A stretch of 64,000 nucleotides of DNA from Diploptera punctata (lineage: Eukaryota > Arthropoda > Insecta > Blattodea > Blaberidae), in assembly GCA_030220185.1 (NCBI GenBank), contig JASPKZ010009669.1:33072-97071 (forward strand), written 5' to 3'. Positions 1 through 10,952 of the stretch are shown here, in pieces. The notes below the pieces were generated by a model. The model had not been told where the DNA came from. It saw nothing but the letters and a program-made list of their open reading frames with translations, and searched no databases. A program made the translations under genes and the position numbers. The first letter of the stretch is position 1, and each line of letters starts with the position of its first letter.

Positions 1-275
1 AATAATCGGCCGGCATATTAGGATTACATTTGCCTTGATATATCTTTTCCATAGCTGAAACCATTTGAGTTAGCTCATTTGGTTTTATTTTACAATGGAC
101 GAAAAAACGTTTATTAAAAAAATAATTATTTAAATCCATTAATTGAAATTGAAATAAAAAACTGTGGGTGATGGAGAAATTCCGAATACATATTTGAAAA
201 CACGATAAAAAAACTGCATTAAGTACAACTATTGGTACTCATGACACAAAAATCATGTTGACCAGTGTAATTAGT
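1..275 (-). pseudogene. Fragment of an unclassified transposon-like gene (YQGKW family)
   Basis: On the - strand bases 1-80 read NELTQMVSAMEKIYQGKC and NPNMPADY. The same motif set occurs at 55320-55450 (MEKRYQGKWSSNMLADYCW) and 39900-40340, and the flanking 130-275 aligns with 55977-56125, ending in the shared TTGACCAGTGT. So this is a dispersed family, broken here. I do not know its formal classification. Confidence 0.5.
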
Positions 276-1199
276 AACTTACATTTCTTATATATGATAA
301 CAAATTATATATGGGCCTACCTAATTAGACGTTTACGATTTTTCCTTGATGTCGATAAATATCCTTTATTTACAATTTAATTAGGCAAACGAGAAGAATA
401 TATGCTTAATGTTAATTTACCTGTAAATTCTGCTGTTTTTTTTCACCACATCCTCATTGGCTAATATAGGGTATTTTTTACTAAACTGTTTGAAAACATT
501 CAATAGTATATTACGATATGATGTTTTTTATTTTATTTATTTATTTACCTGATGGAGTTAAGACCATAAGGTCTTCTCTTCCACTTCACCAGGGTTAAAT
601 TATACATACAATAAGAATTATGATAAATGGGAAATGATTTTTACAGAATCAAGAAAACTGTTTAAAACCCAAGCGATAGCGAGGTTTTTAATTCCCGAGA
701 TTTTGTAAAACACTTCACAAATGTGCGTTGTACTTTATTTTTTTGCGCGATGGTGTTTTTCAAAATAATAAATAATAGTAAAATAATAACATCTTTGTTG
801 GAAATATTTACGTTCGTTATAAACAACTGACTTACGTTAACAGTGTGGGCAATGTTTATTAGTTCAAACTACAGGAGGCCGTGAGACCAATTAGTGATAA
901 AATGGCGGCAAGTACGTTTTTATTGTTTTATATAGTTTCAAATAAAGTTCAGTTATTTAAAATGCAGTGATTGTTTCGTATAATGTATATTAACACTACC
1001 TTTTGGATATTTTTTGTATATGCATGTATGTAGTATACATAGAGGGCAGTAGTTTTACTTCCCACACGCGTTTTGTAATGTGTAATATTTAGGTTGGCAA
1101 CCCCGAAAAGTAGGAAGTTGAACTTTCAAACATGGTCGCCATTGCTGTAAGTACGACACAACGCACTATCGCGCAAAAAAGTAATTTGTTTTCTCTCCG
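276..1199. other. AT-rich stretch without a gene; short repeat piece at 520-600
   Basis: No coding region recognised. Bases about 520-600 (acctgatggagttaag, then the AAGGTCTTCTCTTCCAC core) match, in reverse complement, 43970-44035, so both are pieces of one dispersed repeat. Sequences around 730-760 and 1140-1180 (GCGCAAAAAA) are inverted relative to each other. Confidence 0.4.
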
Positions 1200-1435
1200 C
1201 GTTTCAAAGTTGTCCGATATGTAAGACTTGTAGGAAAAGCCAGAGGGAAATACGCCCCAGACGGTAGACCAGAATGAGGTGGGAAAATAAAATGACCTAT
1301 GATTTGAGGGAAGTAGATTATACAGGGAATGATTGGAAAGCATTAGCTCAGGATAGGGATGTATGGAGAGCTTATGTCCGTGCGGCCATGAACCTACGGG
1401 TTCGAAGTAGTGCCAGTGAGTTAAGTGAGTGTGAT
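1200..1435 (+). mobile_element. LINE 3' tail fragment (family L1-like tail a)
   Basis: Decayed coding tail of a non-LTR reverse transcriptase: PRMRWEN, then HDLREVDYTGNDWKALAQD and RDVWRAYVRAAMNLR in overlapping frames. The same tail recurs at 22830, 28770, 32130, 32375 (-), 51010 (-), 58980 (-) and 61680, so this is one abundant family. Confidence 0.7.
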
Positions 1436-2689
1436 GCTTCAAGAATTGTATAGAGTAGACGAAGTACCATTTTAAACAATTGAAATTCTTAAAAAAATGT
1501 TATTTATTTAATATAGGCCTATATTAAAATTGTAATATAGGCCTATATATTTTTAAAATCTCCCATATAACTTATTTAGACATGTGCTAGATAATACATA
1601 TTTTTATTTTGTATTTTATATATATAAAGTTTTCGAAAGCGAACTAAATTTTCTTACACGCTTAAAGGTAAAAGTTCTTCAACCAATAAAAATATAATCC
1701 ATACATCTGGTTTGTTTATATTACAACTGGAACTTGGCTTGGAATAGTGTGAAGCCTATGTTATAGACATAATATAAACGTATTATTCCTATTTTTAAAT
1801 CTTTGCGTTTTGCAACATTGATTTCTAATTAAGACTTTGTAACATCTAAGGTCATATCGCGTCTGAATTGAACATTGTGAATTGGCAATTTATTTTTAAG
1901 ATAGTGTCCATTTGTGTTGGAATTCTGCGCGATGAATATTCAACTTGAAGTAAGATATGCGCAATATTTGCGTAACAATGTAAACAAAAGATGTGGCGAT
2001 GGAAGACATTTGTATGTTGCAGATTGTGCAAGTTAATGAACTTGAAATATCAGGTATTTACAGCCGCATAATTATTCTGAGGAATTAGCACAGCTTGCGC
2101 CCTTGACATGGAAAACTTTCCTTCATGAAACACATTTTAATAGCAACTTACAGATAAGGTATTATCAATGTGCTTCTAGCGCTATTAAGATTTTTCACAT
2201 GGATTGAAAATATGTATACGTCGGTAATTTAGCAGATTGGTTGGATGCTCATATGTCTGTTCTTGGTCCAAAGCATTAGGTAGCTATTAAAAACCAAACC
2301 GAAAGTGGCACTAGCTAATAAGCGACTCTAGACATAAATTACTAACAAAATGTTGAGTTATTTTTGTTAGCTTTTTAATGTAAGACCGACGAATTTCCAT
2401 TCGACGTACCTGGTAAATTACCCATCATTTACATTGTTACAATGAAATTATTTTGGTTAGTGTTTTTGAAGGTTAAGACTCAACTATTTTTTAAAAAGTT
2501 AACATATTCCTGTTAGTTTGACCGATAATGGAAACTAATCAGGACACATTCCCGGAAGTGCATTGTTTGGATGTCTGGGAATTATTTTCGAATACGTACC
2601 GGTACTGAGATATTGTGATGGATACATTTGGCCTTTGATCGAAACTGTTCCATCCACCATTTTAGGCGTTTTGACGCTGACCCAAATGA
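1436..2689. other. AT-rich intergenic stretch, nothing recognised
   Basis: No conserved reading frame, tRNA-like box pair or terminal repeat was recognised. A near palindrome 'aataggcctat' pair sits at 1513-1550. Confidence 0.4.
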
Positions 2690-3340
2690 TTATTATTCAT
2701 CATCCGGTATCATGGCAGCTGCCTTTGTCTCCCGGAAACCAGACGCCATTCCTATCTGTCCATCCATTGATCTTCCTCCAATCCTCTGATATCCATAGCT
2801 GTTTGTACCCCTTCTATCCAAGTTTTCTTCGGTCTTCCTGCTTTCTATTGGGATCAATTCCATAACAATTTTAGGCAATATTTGCTCTGGCATTCTTTTG
2901 ACATGGCCATACCACTGTAATATTTTCTTTTCTATAATGTCTATGATGTCCGGCTCCTCTTGTACACCCATAATTTCCCTTATTTATTTATTTCGTATTC
3001 TATCCATTCTACATTTTCCAGCTGATCTTCTTAAAACATCCATTTCTGTACTTAAAATTCTTTCCATTTCCCTGGCAGGAATTTGCCAGGCTTCAGCACC
3101 ATATGTTAAAATGCTCTGAATTATGGTTTGATATATTTGTAATTTTCTATTTTTTTAAATATTTTTGCTCAACCGAACGGAGTTTAAAGCATTTATTACT
3201 TGTTTTGTTTGTTTGAGCGATTCTATTTTTAATTTCCAATGTGTTATCGCTTGAGTGGTCTAATTTTGTTCCTAAATAAGTGCATTCAATGCTAGGTTTT
3301 ATTTCTTCTCCATTGTTGAAATGTATATTTTCCATTTCTT
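2690..3340 (-). mobile_element. LINE reverse transcriptase C-terminal fragment
   Basis: On the - strand, from 3335 down: CTYLGTKLDH, then NRIAQTNKTSNKCFKL; after frame breaks, ILQWYGHVKRMPEQ. YLG followed by a WYGHV..M motif is the thumb and C-terminal signature of RTE/craniofacial-type non-LTR reverse transcriptases. Stops and shifts make it dead. The 5' boundary abuts a (TTA)n tract. Confidence 0.7.

Positions 3341-3344
<4 letters not shown>

Positions 3345-3426
<82 letters not shown>
3345..3426. repeat. (TTA)n microsatellite
   Basis: About 27 perfect ATT/TTA triplets directly beside the LINE fragment on the left. A second, shorter tract is at 4798-4832. Confidence 0.95.
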
Positions 3427-3427
<1 letters not shown>

Positions 3428-4272
3428 AGAGGGCCTCTGTTCAAAATTAACCGACCGTTATCCATCCAAGTAATACCTTAGTTGTCTCACTGAGCCGATA
3501 TGCTGACCACATACCACTCGCTGACATCTGTAGGTAATTAAGCATAACTAAATTAGCTTAGTTAAAACACTCCCACTAGGAAGCGCCCAAATCTCCACAC
3601 GGGAAAGTTCGGGATATATAAAGGCTGCCCGCTCTTAAAGTGATTCTTATCAAAACAAAACCACATGACCTGCTCGCTTTTCATTGGTTATGGACACAGA
3701 CGTACGATGTAGAAGTAATAAGTACGTGAAAAAATAGTTTCCGCCATTAAATTGAAAACATGTCCTCTGAATATACTTGTTATTCTTTGTGAATGAAAAT
3801 AAGTTAATATTCAAAACACGGAAAATATTCTAAAATATACCTAATCAATAATTACAACTTAAAATAGTTTATTACATATGGATGATACTTTGAGTTATGT
3901 TTCAGTCGATTCTGATGCAACAAAATGGCTAAAGGTGTCGAGTCTTCTGTTGCTGTTTCGCCATCTAATTTTTAAAACACAAGCCTGGCAAACCTTTGAC
4001 TAATGGTCAAAAAAACAGTTATTTTAAATGTATTTCACAAGTTCAGTGAAAAATCTCACCAACATTTTTGTAATCTACCCCATTCAATGATCACATGTCT
4101 TATATCCTTCACACGTGCTCCCTATCAATGTGACAGCTATTGTGGCGCGAATGGCGGAAGGATACTATTGGCGTTTGTTTATGTTAGGATCACACTAATA
4201 CCGGATAAGGTACAGATAGTTTATTCTTTTTATTGCGAATGAACCCATGTAGGACTACTAAAAGTACTTAGT
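3427..4272. other. Non-repetitive stretch with a TATA-like sequence
   Basis: No gene recognised. ATATATAAAGGCTG at 3613-3627 is an excellent TATA-box match, followed about 30 bases later by a TCTTATC start-like site. It could be a promoter for an upstream exon of the Kelch gene, but no transcript evidence exists here. Confidence 0.25.
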
Positions 4273-4341
4273 GCGGAATTCATGAAGCCATCTTTACGCA
4301 AAGAGTCGCTCTTTGCGTAAAGATGGTTTCATGAATTCCGC
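4273..4341. repeat. 69-bp near-perfect palindrome
   Basis: Arms of 33 bases with a 3-base centre (TCG) and a single mismatch, starting GCGGAATTCATGAAG. It lacks the ATGAGGT motif of the PLE palindromes, so it is probably a distinct element. Confidence 0.85.
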
Positions 4342-4795
4342 CCTTAGATGCGTTTCCTTTTACTCCATATGTTCCTCATTTTTTTACTATGGGCTTTCTT
4401 TCTCTCTTTCTGTCCATGATGTTTCCGTTTTTTCCCCCTTGGGTTTGTCCTCTTGGTCACCTGCTTCTTGTGTTATCCATAATTCTAAATATATCTGTTT
4501 GATATCTTCTTGAGTAATTCCTGCCAATTTTAAGTTTTTTTTTTTACTTCACCAAGCCATTTTGTAGTATCCACTTGTGCTTTACTTCTATTTTCGTAGA
4601 ATTCTAATATTTGTTTAGAAAGTATTATTTGAGTCAATTTGTTTAATATGTCCATAAAATTTTAGCCTTCGTTTTCTATCATTATGAATGTCTGTACATA
4701 ATTTTATTTCCTTTTTACTTTTGAGTCTATATGCTTCGCCTATGACTTGATGACCTAAAATTTTTCTTATATAATTTTGCATTTTTTCCCTACTA
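4342..4795 (-). mobile_element. LINE C-terminal fragment
   Basis: On the - strand the segment codes, across frame breaks, a tail with KWLGEVKKK, LAGITQEDI and basic runs, of the non-LTR reverse-transcriptase C-terminal type. It ends at a (TTA)n tract on the right (4798-4832). Confidence 0.5.
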
Positions 4796-4797
4796 TA

Positions 4798-4834
<37 letters not shown>

Positions 4835-4924
4835 TATAAATAATAATCCTTGATTACAAATTACCTGGTCCTCTAGGTTGAGGGGTGTAGCAATGGGCCA
4901 GCTCCTCATTCTACTGAAAAATAT

Positions 4925-5235
4925 ACAATGCTAAAAAACCTAAAGAGAAGAATGCCGGACGGAATTACTTACAGATGAAAAACCGTTTGAAATGGTATGG
5001 ACACCTCATAAGAATGGAAGAAGAGAGAATACCAAAGAAGATCCTTAATTGGAAAGTTAATGGAAGAAGTGGAAGAGGCAGACCTAGAGAACGTTGGATA
5101 GATGGAGTGAGGAGAAGTATGGAAGCTAGAGATTTGAGGGAAGAAGATGCTCTAAACAGAAACCTCTGGCGACAAATCTCTTTGGGTTGTAGGAGAAACA
5201 CTATATTGTTCAATATTCGTAATAAAAAAATTAAT
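4925..5235 (+). mobile_element. LINE C-terminal fragment
   Basis: LKWYGHLIRMEEERIPKKI, then GRGRPRERWIDGVRR and a DLREEDALNRNLWR tail: the conserved end of RTE-type reverse transcriptases. The frame stays open to 5327 but only the terminal piece is present. Confidence 0.75.
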
Positions 5236-5640
5236 AACGAAATAAATATGACTATTGCGTCTGAAGAATGGAATATTTTGTTAGTAAACGTACTTGTAAA
5301 TTTAGAAGAGTGGAAAAGCACGTGGTAAAACTTGCGTTATTGTGTACAAATGACGCAGAACAGAGGTACATGTGATGACACACCTCCAGAGATTGGACGT
5401 CAGGACTCTGGCAGGGTTCCCGCGCTCGCCTTGTTTGGTGCGACCTTGTTGCCCGATGAGGACGTTGGCCCGCAGCATTTGTTGTGAGTGCTGTTGCACT
5501 GAATGAGCTGCCAGATAATGTAACTTCACCGTCCTCAGTATTCTATCTAACTACACTTTAACAGCTTAGGTCATTAGCGTTGGAGTGAAAGGACCGACAT
5601 ATTATTCTCACAAGGGAACTCTCAACCGTTGCATGTCGAA
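5236..5640. other. GC-richer non-repetitive stretch
   Basis: Bases 5380-5490 are clearly GC-richer than the surroundings and contain a donor-like TTGTT|GTGAGT near 5485. They could be a 5' non-coding exon of the Kelch gene; nothing else supports it. Confidence 0.2.
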
Positions 5641-6001
5641 AACTATATTGAAATATCGTTAAAACTTGCGCATGCGCCAAGAAAAGCGAAGCTATAATGG
5701 AGGAAAATCAAGTTACGCAAAACATGTAATTCAGGTTGCACACCATATGCATAACATCGATAACACCCTCACAATAGTACATAGAAAAAACATTCCAACG
5801 AGAATAAATATACTGGAGGAAATCGCAATCCTAAGAGAAATCAACAACAACCTGATTCTCAATGAATACACACCCAGTCCACACAATCCTCTGTACAAAA
5901 TTCTCACAACCAAGTCAGTGCTTCAACAAGGGTCAACAAGTACGGACCTAATGCATTCTGCTGATGATGGGACTGGTCCCGAAAGGCCTACAGAGTTTTA
6001 A
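5640..6001 (+). pseudogene. Penelope-like element: GIY-YIG endonuclease C-terminal fragment
   Basis: The reading frame 5666-6001 contains SSYAKHVIQVAHHMHNID, TIVHRKNIPTRINILEEIAI and NLILNEYTPSPHNPLYKIL. The spaced H (KHV..H), the LEE.EI helix and the N near the end are the order seen in the C-terminal half of PLE-type GIY-YIG endonucleases (family knowledge). The reverse transcriptase and GIY-YIG start are missing, so this is a 5'-truncated copy. Its last codons overlap a complete hammerhead-like core. Confidence 0.7.
5955..5995 (+). ncRNA. Hammerhead ribozyme motif (PLE-type)
   Basis: Stem I TTCTG/CAGAG (5956-5960 with 5991-5995, one wobble); CTGATGA at 5961-5967; one extra T; stem II GGGA/TCCC or GGGAC/GTCCC (5969-5980); GAAA at 5981-5984; short self-complementary stem III AGGCCT (5984-5989); expected cleavage after A5990. 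PLEs are known to carry such ribozymes. The very short stem III would favour cleavage as a dimer. Confidence 0.65.
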
Positions 6002-6049
6002 AATAACTTAAGTTGAGGAGGCAGACCTACAAAGTAACTATTTTATAGT

Positions 6050-6375
6050 TTTTAACCGTACATTATATTACTGTTTACACTATGGAATCACGGGATGCCG
6101 CCAACATATACACGATATTTTTAACGATGAAAGCTCTAACCTTTGAAAGACCAATCTAAAAGATAAGCTAACGCAATTTAAGCACTTTAACCTGTGAAAG
6201 AATGCAATGCCTAAAAATAAATGGTAAGTTCTGAAATTTTGAAGTATATGTTAACAGTGTGTGCAGTCTATTGGCTGCACTGGAACATATCTTACTTGTT
6301 GCAAAAAATATTCGTTAAAATCAATATGGGTGCCACGTCTTCATACTACGTATGTAGTTAAATATCATAGAAAAA
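6050..6375 (+). repeat. Dispersed repeat G, copy 1
   Basis: Starts around TTTACACTATGGAATCACGG and runs through CCTAAAAATAAATGGTAAG to the CACGTCTTCATACTACG end. It aligns over its length with 44875-45545 (same strand), where the copy is interrupted by a SINE. No coding capacity recognised. Confidence 0.7.
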
Positions 6376-6869
6376 TACAGGGTGTAACAGGACCTCACCG
6401 ACAAAATGATAGGGATGATAGGCCATGCAGAGCGGATCATTTTTTGTGAAGGAACGTAGAGTCACAAACATGTCTATGAATTATGCGCAGATGAAGGTGT
6501 TCACCCGTAAGGATCGAAATTGAATACAAACAATTGTTCACATTTCATTTTATTGAAAAAAGGCATTTTTTACAGTAAATGTTCAAACAATCGACCCTGT
6601 GCCTCATTGCATGGTTTGATATCGTCGCAGCAGTGATCGGCCAGCACGTCTTCGTATTTTTAAATGACATTTCCATGTCTACTCCACACGGATATAATTA
6701 TCTTAAGAGAGTTGCAACTTTTGTCTTTTGCAGTATCTTTAGTTGGTAAAAATTTATTCTAGCGAATAAAATGTGACGTCACTTAATATGCTAAATACTC
6801 ATGCATGCAAAAGAGACCTACCTAACCACATACCAAAGCACCTGTAAAGTATATGACTGAGCTAACTAT
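6376..6869. other. Intergenic, transposon debris
   Basis: Contains an ACAGGGTGTAACAGG end-like sequence at 6379 and a stretch 6580-6700 with unrecognised but GC-normal sequence. No gene supported. Confidence 0.3.
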
Positions 6870-7075
6870 ACTAGGATGATGAAGGTCAGTAAATTTTGCT
6901 TAGAGGCCTCTTTATTCATAAGTAAGGTTCTTTTATGATCCTAAAAATCTTCAGATTTGGGACCCAGAGGATGGAGGATTTATTCCCTGTATTTTTCCAT
7001 CCTAAAAATCCATTGATCCCATCCAGGTTTGTACCCGCGAACCTTGGGATAAACATTTTCATTGTCACAACTATT
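6870..7075 (-). mobile_element. SINE F fragment (tRNA-derived)
   Basis: Matches the SINE copies at 20480-20720, 22290-22800 and 46620-46890 (CTTAGAGGCCTCTTTATTCA, GATCCTAAAAATCTTCAG, then the B-box region GTTTGTACCCGCGAACC on the - strand). Confidence 0.65.
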
Positions 7076-7172
7076 CTTGATATAAAATAAGTCCATATCC
7101 CCATATGTGAAGATAAGACATTAAATAAGTATGAAATATGTTGCAGAATTCCCACTGACAGGATCAGATGCA

Positions 7173-7310
7173 ATGGTGGAACAGCTACAGCAGAATGAAG
7201 TGGCCAGTTCTGGAGGCCTCGTGTTCGAAGACGAACAACACAGCTCTCGCACCATGCAGTCCCTCAACATGATGCGCAAGAACAAACATTTCTGTGATGT
7301 CATTTTACAC
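7173..7310 (+). CDS. IVNS1ABP: IVNS1ABP homolog exon 1 (start of BTB)
   Basis: The first recognisable coding exon. It carries the family lead-in (GLVFEDEQ) and the start of the BTB fold (KNKHFCDVILHV) and ends in phase 0 at donor CAC|GTAAGT. I chose the ATG at 7173. An in-frame ATG lies at 7131, but between them is a plausible acceptor (ctgacag at 7155-7161), so the upstream ATG may be intronic and a non-coding 5' exon may lie further left. That 5' exon was not found with confidence. Confidence 0.75.
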
Positions 7311-7419
7311 GTAAGTTTACTTAATTAAAAACTTGTTTGTAACTTTGTGTTGCAATAGGCACATACAAGGGTTTTATCAACCCAATAAAATTTAATACCT
7401 ATAAATAACATATAAAGAA

Positions 7420-7595
7420 GAGATGATTTAAAAGTAGAGGAAATTAAAAAAGACAGGGTAGTATGGACACAATTTGTGCATGTTGACAGAGTACCAGAAG
7501 TATAGGTGCTCCTGACAAAACTAAGAGGGAAAAGACTAAGGGGAAAACCCAAAACTAGATGGTTAGATCAGATTACAGAAGATATTGAAAATTGA
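7420..7595 (+). mobile_element. LINE tail fragment in intron 1
   Basis: Reads EIKKDRVVWTQFVHVDR and RGKPKTRWLDQITEDIEN, a non-LTR reverse-transcriptase tail. Broken by stops. Confidence 0.55.
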
Positions 7596-7604
7596 GGACA
7601 AATA

Positions 7605-8130
7605 TGAACTCTGCTGAGCTGGCTCAGATGGTAGCATCCTTGCTTCCTGACTAGCAGGCCCGGGTTTGATACCTGGCAAGGTTGAAAGTTTTAATTGTTA
7701 TATTAATTAAATTACATTTTCAATCTTGGTGCCAGTAGAGGTGGTGGGGTACAATTTTTAATCGCTAGATTGTGCACCAGATTCCTGCATTAAATTACAA
7801 AACTCTCCACAATGCATGTGGTACTATTGATAGCGATTAATCCATCGGACGGGGACATTAAGAATGGTGACCCCCTTGGTGCTTTTTGATAGTAGTAGGC
7901 TATGTGTTGGCACCAGGTTTCACCTTCTCCTTTCTCTTTATCATCATCATCATCATTATCATCCTGCCCCATAAACACATTTTACACTACACAAACACAC
8001 AAACATAACACTCATCCTACACTCCTCTCTGTACAAGAATACGTCATCTACATATAGTGGTCTGCCGAAGTGGTGCATAAATCGAAAATAGACCACATTA
8101 ACGCCATCTATCCAACCAGTGTGGAACCTG
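7605..8130 (+). mobile_element. SINE H (tRNA-derived)
   Basis: Head at 7615-7680 resembles a tRNA: A box CTGGCTCAGATGGTAGCAT, B box GGGTTTGATACC. The body carries AGGTGGTGGGGTACAAT and a poor simple-sequence (CATCAT) tail region. A reversed partial copy is at 30050-30225. Confidence 0.65.
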
Positions 8131-8265
8131 AAGCACAGACCGTGCAGTGAGTGGCATTAAAACAAACGTACACATCTTTGTAATAGTTGATCCAAGATAT
8201 TGGAGATGATTTAAGCAAGAAGACCTATAATTTAAAAAATGCAAACATTAATGTATAAAATGTAT

Positions 8266-8895
8266 ATCCATCCATAGTAATTCTGCCCGAGGGCAGGTCT
8301 TTCACTGCAATCATAGCATTTTCATGCTATGCTTTGCAGCTTTACTAGGGAATTCTAGGTGTGGTAGCTTCCCATTGCTTTCCACACCGGTAAAGGATGA
8401 TGATGATGATGATGGCCATATGATTTCGGGGACCGTTTATGCCTTAAAGTTTTCCTGACATTTGTCTTACAGATGAGGAAAACCTCACCCAGAAAAACTG
8501 CCCTGAATGGGGATCGAACCTGGGCCCGCTGCGTGACAAGGCAGCATGCTACCTCGAGACCACAGCGGTGGACAAAATGTATATAAACCTTGCAATTTAA
8601 TTATAACTTGGCCCTGAACAAGTTTCTAATTGGCCATCACAAATATAAATATATGTATATACGATAAAGAAGTCCACCGCTGTGGTTCCAAGATAGCGTG
8701 CTGCCTTGTCATGCAGCAGGTCCGGGTTTGATCCCCGGCCAGGATACGTTTCCTGGGTGATGGCTTTTTTTCGGGGTTTTTCCTCACCTGTAAGATAAAT
8801 ATCAGGAAACTTTAAGCCCAAATTGTCTTGGAACATCATCTGGTCATTATTATCACACATTCCGTACCAGGCACTGAGCAGTCCTAGAAAATTCA
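8266..8895. mobile_element. SINE G head-to-head pair
   Basis: Left unit on the - strand (tRNA-like head near 8510-8575, tail CATCCATAGTAATTCTGCCC at 8270), right unit on the + strand from 8670 (CCACCGCTGTGGTTCCAAG, B box GGGTTTGATCCCC). About 95 bases lie between the heads. Other copies: 23900-24190 (+), 47290-47465 (-), 61221-61550 (-). Confidence 0.75.
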
Positions 8896-8960
8896 AATTT
8901 TGTACATACCTAAAGGAGATATCCTAGTAGGATTTGATGGAATAACTTGAGTCATTGACA

Positions 8961-9197
8961 TCACAATGGTATCGGCGTATCAATTTCAGGAAGTGGAAGT
9001 TCATCTTCACTTTCACTTTGTGAATCTTCTAATTCAGGAATCAGTTCTTCACCTGAATCATTATTATACAAAATATTCACTAATTCTTCTTCAGTGAGAT
9101 ATTTTTCTTTCGCCATGGTTTCACTCATGCACAAACAGCGCGATAACGAGAAACATATACGACTGCATTGGAGCAAGTTTGGGTGAACGAATTCCAT
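8961..9197 (-). pseudogene. Possible piggyBac-type transposase N terminus
   Basis: On the - strand an ATG near 9117 starts MAKEKYLTEEELVNILYNND and an acidic stretch rich in E, D and S. An acidic N terminus after a short helix is typical of piggyBac-type transposases, but no catalytic region is present and the assignment is weak. Confidence 0.3.
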
Positions 9198-9199
9198 GT

Positions 9200-9660
9200 G
9201 TTGTTTGTTTTAAAAATAAAAGGGGATTCACCAAGGTTAAATGTGTCAAACGGGAATAGAAAATATACATTTACATGCCATCTATGATCAAGACATACTA
9301 AGCCAACACTATTTAGGTGCCGAATATAAACGCGGTTTGTTTGCGCCCGCTCTTAAACGAGTTAACTGACCGACGGGCTGCATACACGATAGTCTCTTTA
9401 AATGCCTTAACTGGTTTACAGTACTGAATGTGTTAACATAATCATTAAGTTAGGATTAAGGCCTCTTCCTGGCACATCATTACCATCATCATTACATATC
9501 ATCGGAGTAGTATAACTCACCTTTCAGGCGCTCCAACCTCAGAAGTAGTTTACAATAACGCCATGCCAGGAGAGAATATGAGAATGTAGAATGACAATGT
9601 GGTGGCATTGAATTAAAAAAAAGTATATATAGAGTAAAGAATTGGATATGCTGTTTTCAG
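9200..9660. other. End of intron 1, nothing recognised
   Basis: No repeats with another copy in this window and no reading frame; a pyrimidine-poor acceptor precedes exon 2. Confidence 0.3.
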
Positions 9661-9848
9661 GTTGGCAACATGGAATTTCACGCTCACCGTGCTGTGCTTG
9701 CAAGTGCAAGCCCCCACCTGTTTGAATTGTTTACAGCAGATGATGAAACCAAAGGAAGTCAGCGTGAAAATATCATCACATACAAGCTGAATGGTGGATA
9801 TGACAGACTCGCACTTGAGAAGTTGATACATTATGCCTATACAGCCAG
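9661..9848 (+). CDS. IVNS1ABP: IVNS1ABP homolog exon 2 (BTB core)
   Basis: The acceptor is ttttcag at 9660; reading is phase 0 from exon 1 (VGNMEFHAHRAVLASAS). It contains the most conserved BTB segment, including HRAVLA and the YAYTA near the end. The donor is AG|GTGTGT, leaving a split Arg codon completed by exon 3. Confidence 0.85.
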
Positions 9849-10063
9849 GTGTGTATGCAGCTGAAAACTAATAAAAATATCATGTACCATAGATATGACC
9901 TTTCTTGTGCTTCCTCCTCTATGGTTTACCTCCTTGTTCTCCTAATTCGACCCCTTTTCCTTGCTCACTGTGGGTTTCAGTTTTCTCTCTCAATCGCACA
10001 CACTGGTTTTCTCAATGTCTGACCTATCCATCTCCATTTTCATTCATAAATTAATGATTCATT

Positions 10064-10658
10064 AAATTAATATTAAGAAGCTAAAGCTGTTACTATGATT
10101 GAAATAAGTATATTAAAGTACACTACTAAATTATTGTAATCAAATGGTAAAGAGAAAAATTTATGCCTGAACCGGGAATCGAACCCCGAACCTTCAGCTT
10201 TCCATGCTGATGCTCTAACCATTGAGCTAATCCAGGCTTCCTTCCCATCCAAGCACAAATCCTTCCTTTACCTTACTGTCTTGGTCCCACAAATTTTTCT
10301 CTTTACCATTTGATTACAATAATTTAGTAGTGTACTTTAATATACTTATTTCAATCATAGTAACAGCTTTAGCTTCTTAATATTAATTTAATAAATAATG
10401 CTATAGCTATGTGGAGTCCCTTCATGTCTTCTTCAGGTAGAAGCCATTCATTGTGTATTTGTGAATGATGATTCATAGCATTTGAATGTGGGACCAAGAC
10501 AGTAAGGTAAAGGAAGGATTTGTGCTTGGATGGGAAGGAAGCCTGGATTAGCTCAATGGTTAGAGCATCAGCATAGAAAGCTGAAGGTTCGGGGTTCGAT
10601 TCCCGGTTCAGGCATAAATTTTTCTCTTTACCATTTGATTACAATAATTTAGTAGTGT
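10064..10658. mobile_element. SINE A head-to-head dimer
   Basis: Left unit on the - strand, right units on the + strand; tRNA-like heads have A box TAGCTCAATGGTTAGAG and B box GGTTCGGGGTTCGATTCC. Flanked by AATGATTCATT at 10053-10063 and 10659-10669. The left end carries the complete tail (starts AAATTAATATTAAGAAG when read on +); the right end stops earlier, at TTTAGTAGTGT. Confidence 0.85.
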
Positions 10659-10719
10659 AATGATTCATTTTTCACATCTTACCTCATATTTTATGTTTCT
10701 TTAAACACGGGAACTAGTT

Positions 10720-10952
10720 ATATTTAAATTAATATTGGGAAGTAAACATTATGAGGTTATATCATTAATAGTGAGTGGAGAACATATTCTTATCGACTCC
10801 CCTCATATATTTTCAAATTTCTTTGATACTGGCGGTTTCAGACAATATCATGACTGAAGAGGGACATGATATTGTCCGAAACCGTCGGTATCAAAGAAAT
10901 TTGAAAATATATGAGGTGAGTCAATAAAAATATGTTCTCCACTCACTATTAA
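10720..10952. mobile_element. PLE-e inverted dimer
   Basis: TSD CGGGAACTAGTT at 10708-10719 and 10953-10964. The left end ATTTAAATTAATATTGGGAAG is complete; the right end stops at CACTCACTATTAA. Each arm carries a hammerhead-like core; on the right arm CTGAAGA 10854-10860, GAAA 10878-10881, ACC/GGT stem III, predicted cut after A10890. Confidence 0.8.

Noticed and set aside
1125..1160. Short coding exon ATGGTCGCCATTGCT|GTAAGT
   Set aside because: A start codon with a good donor, but only five codons, no link to exon 1 can be shown, and a related sequence lies inverted at 730-760.
2563..2865. 100-residue + strand ORF
   Set aside because: Overlaps the antisense LINE fragment and has no conserved motif.
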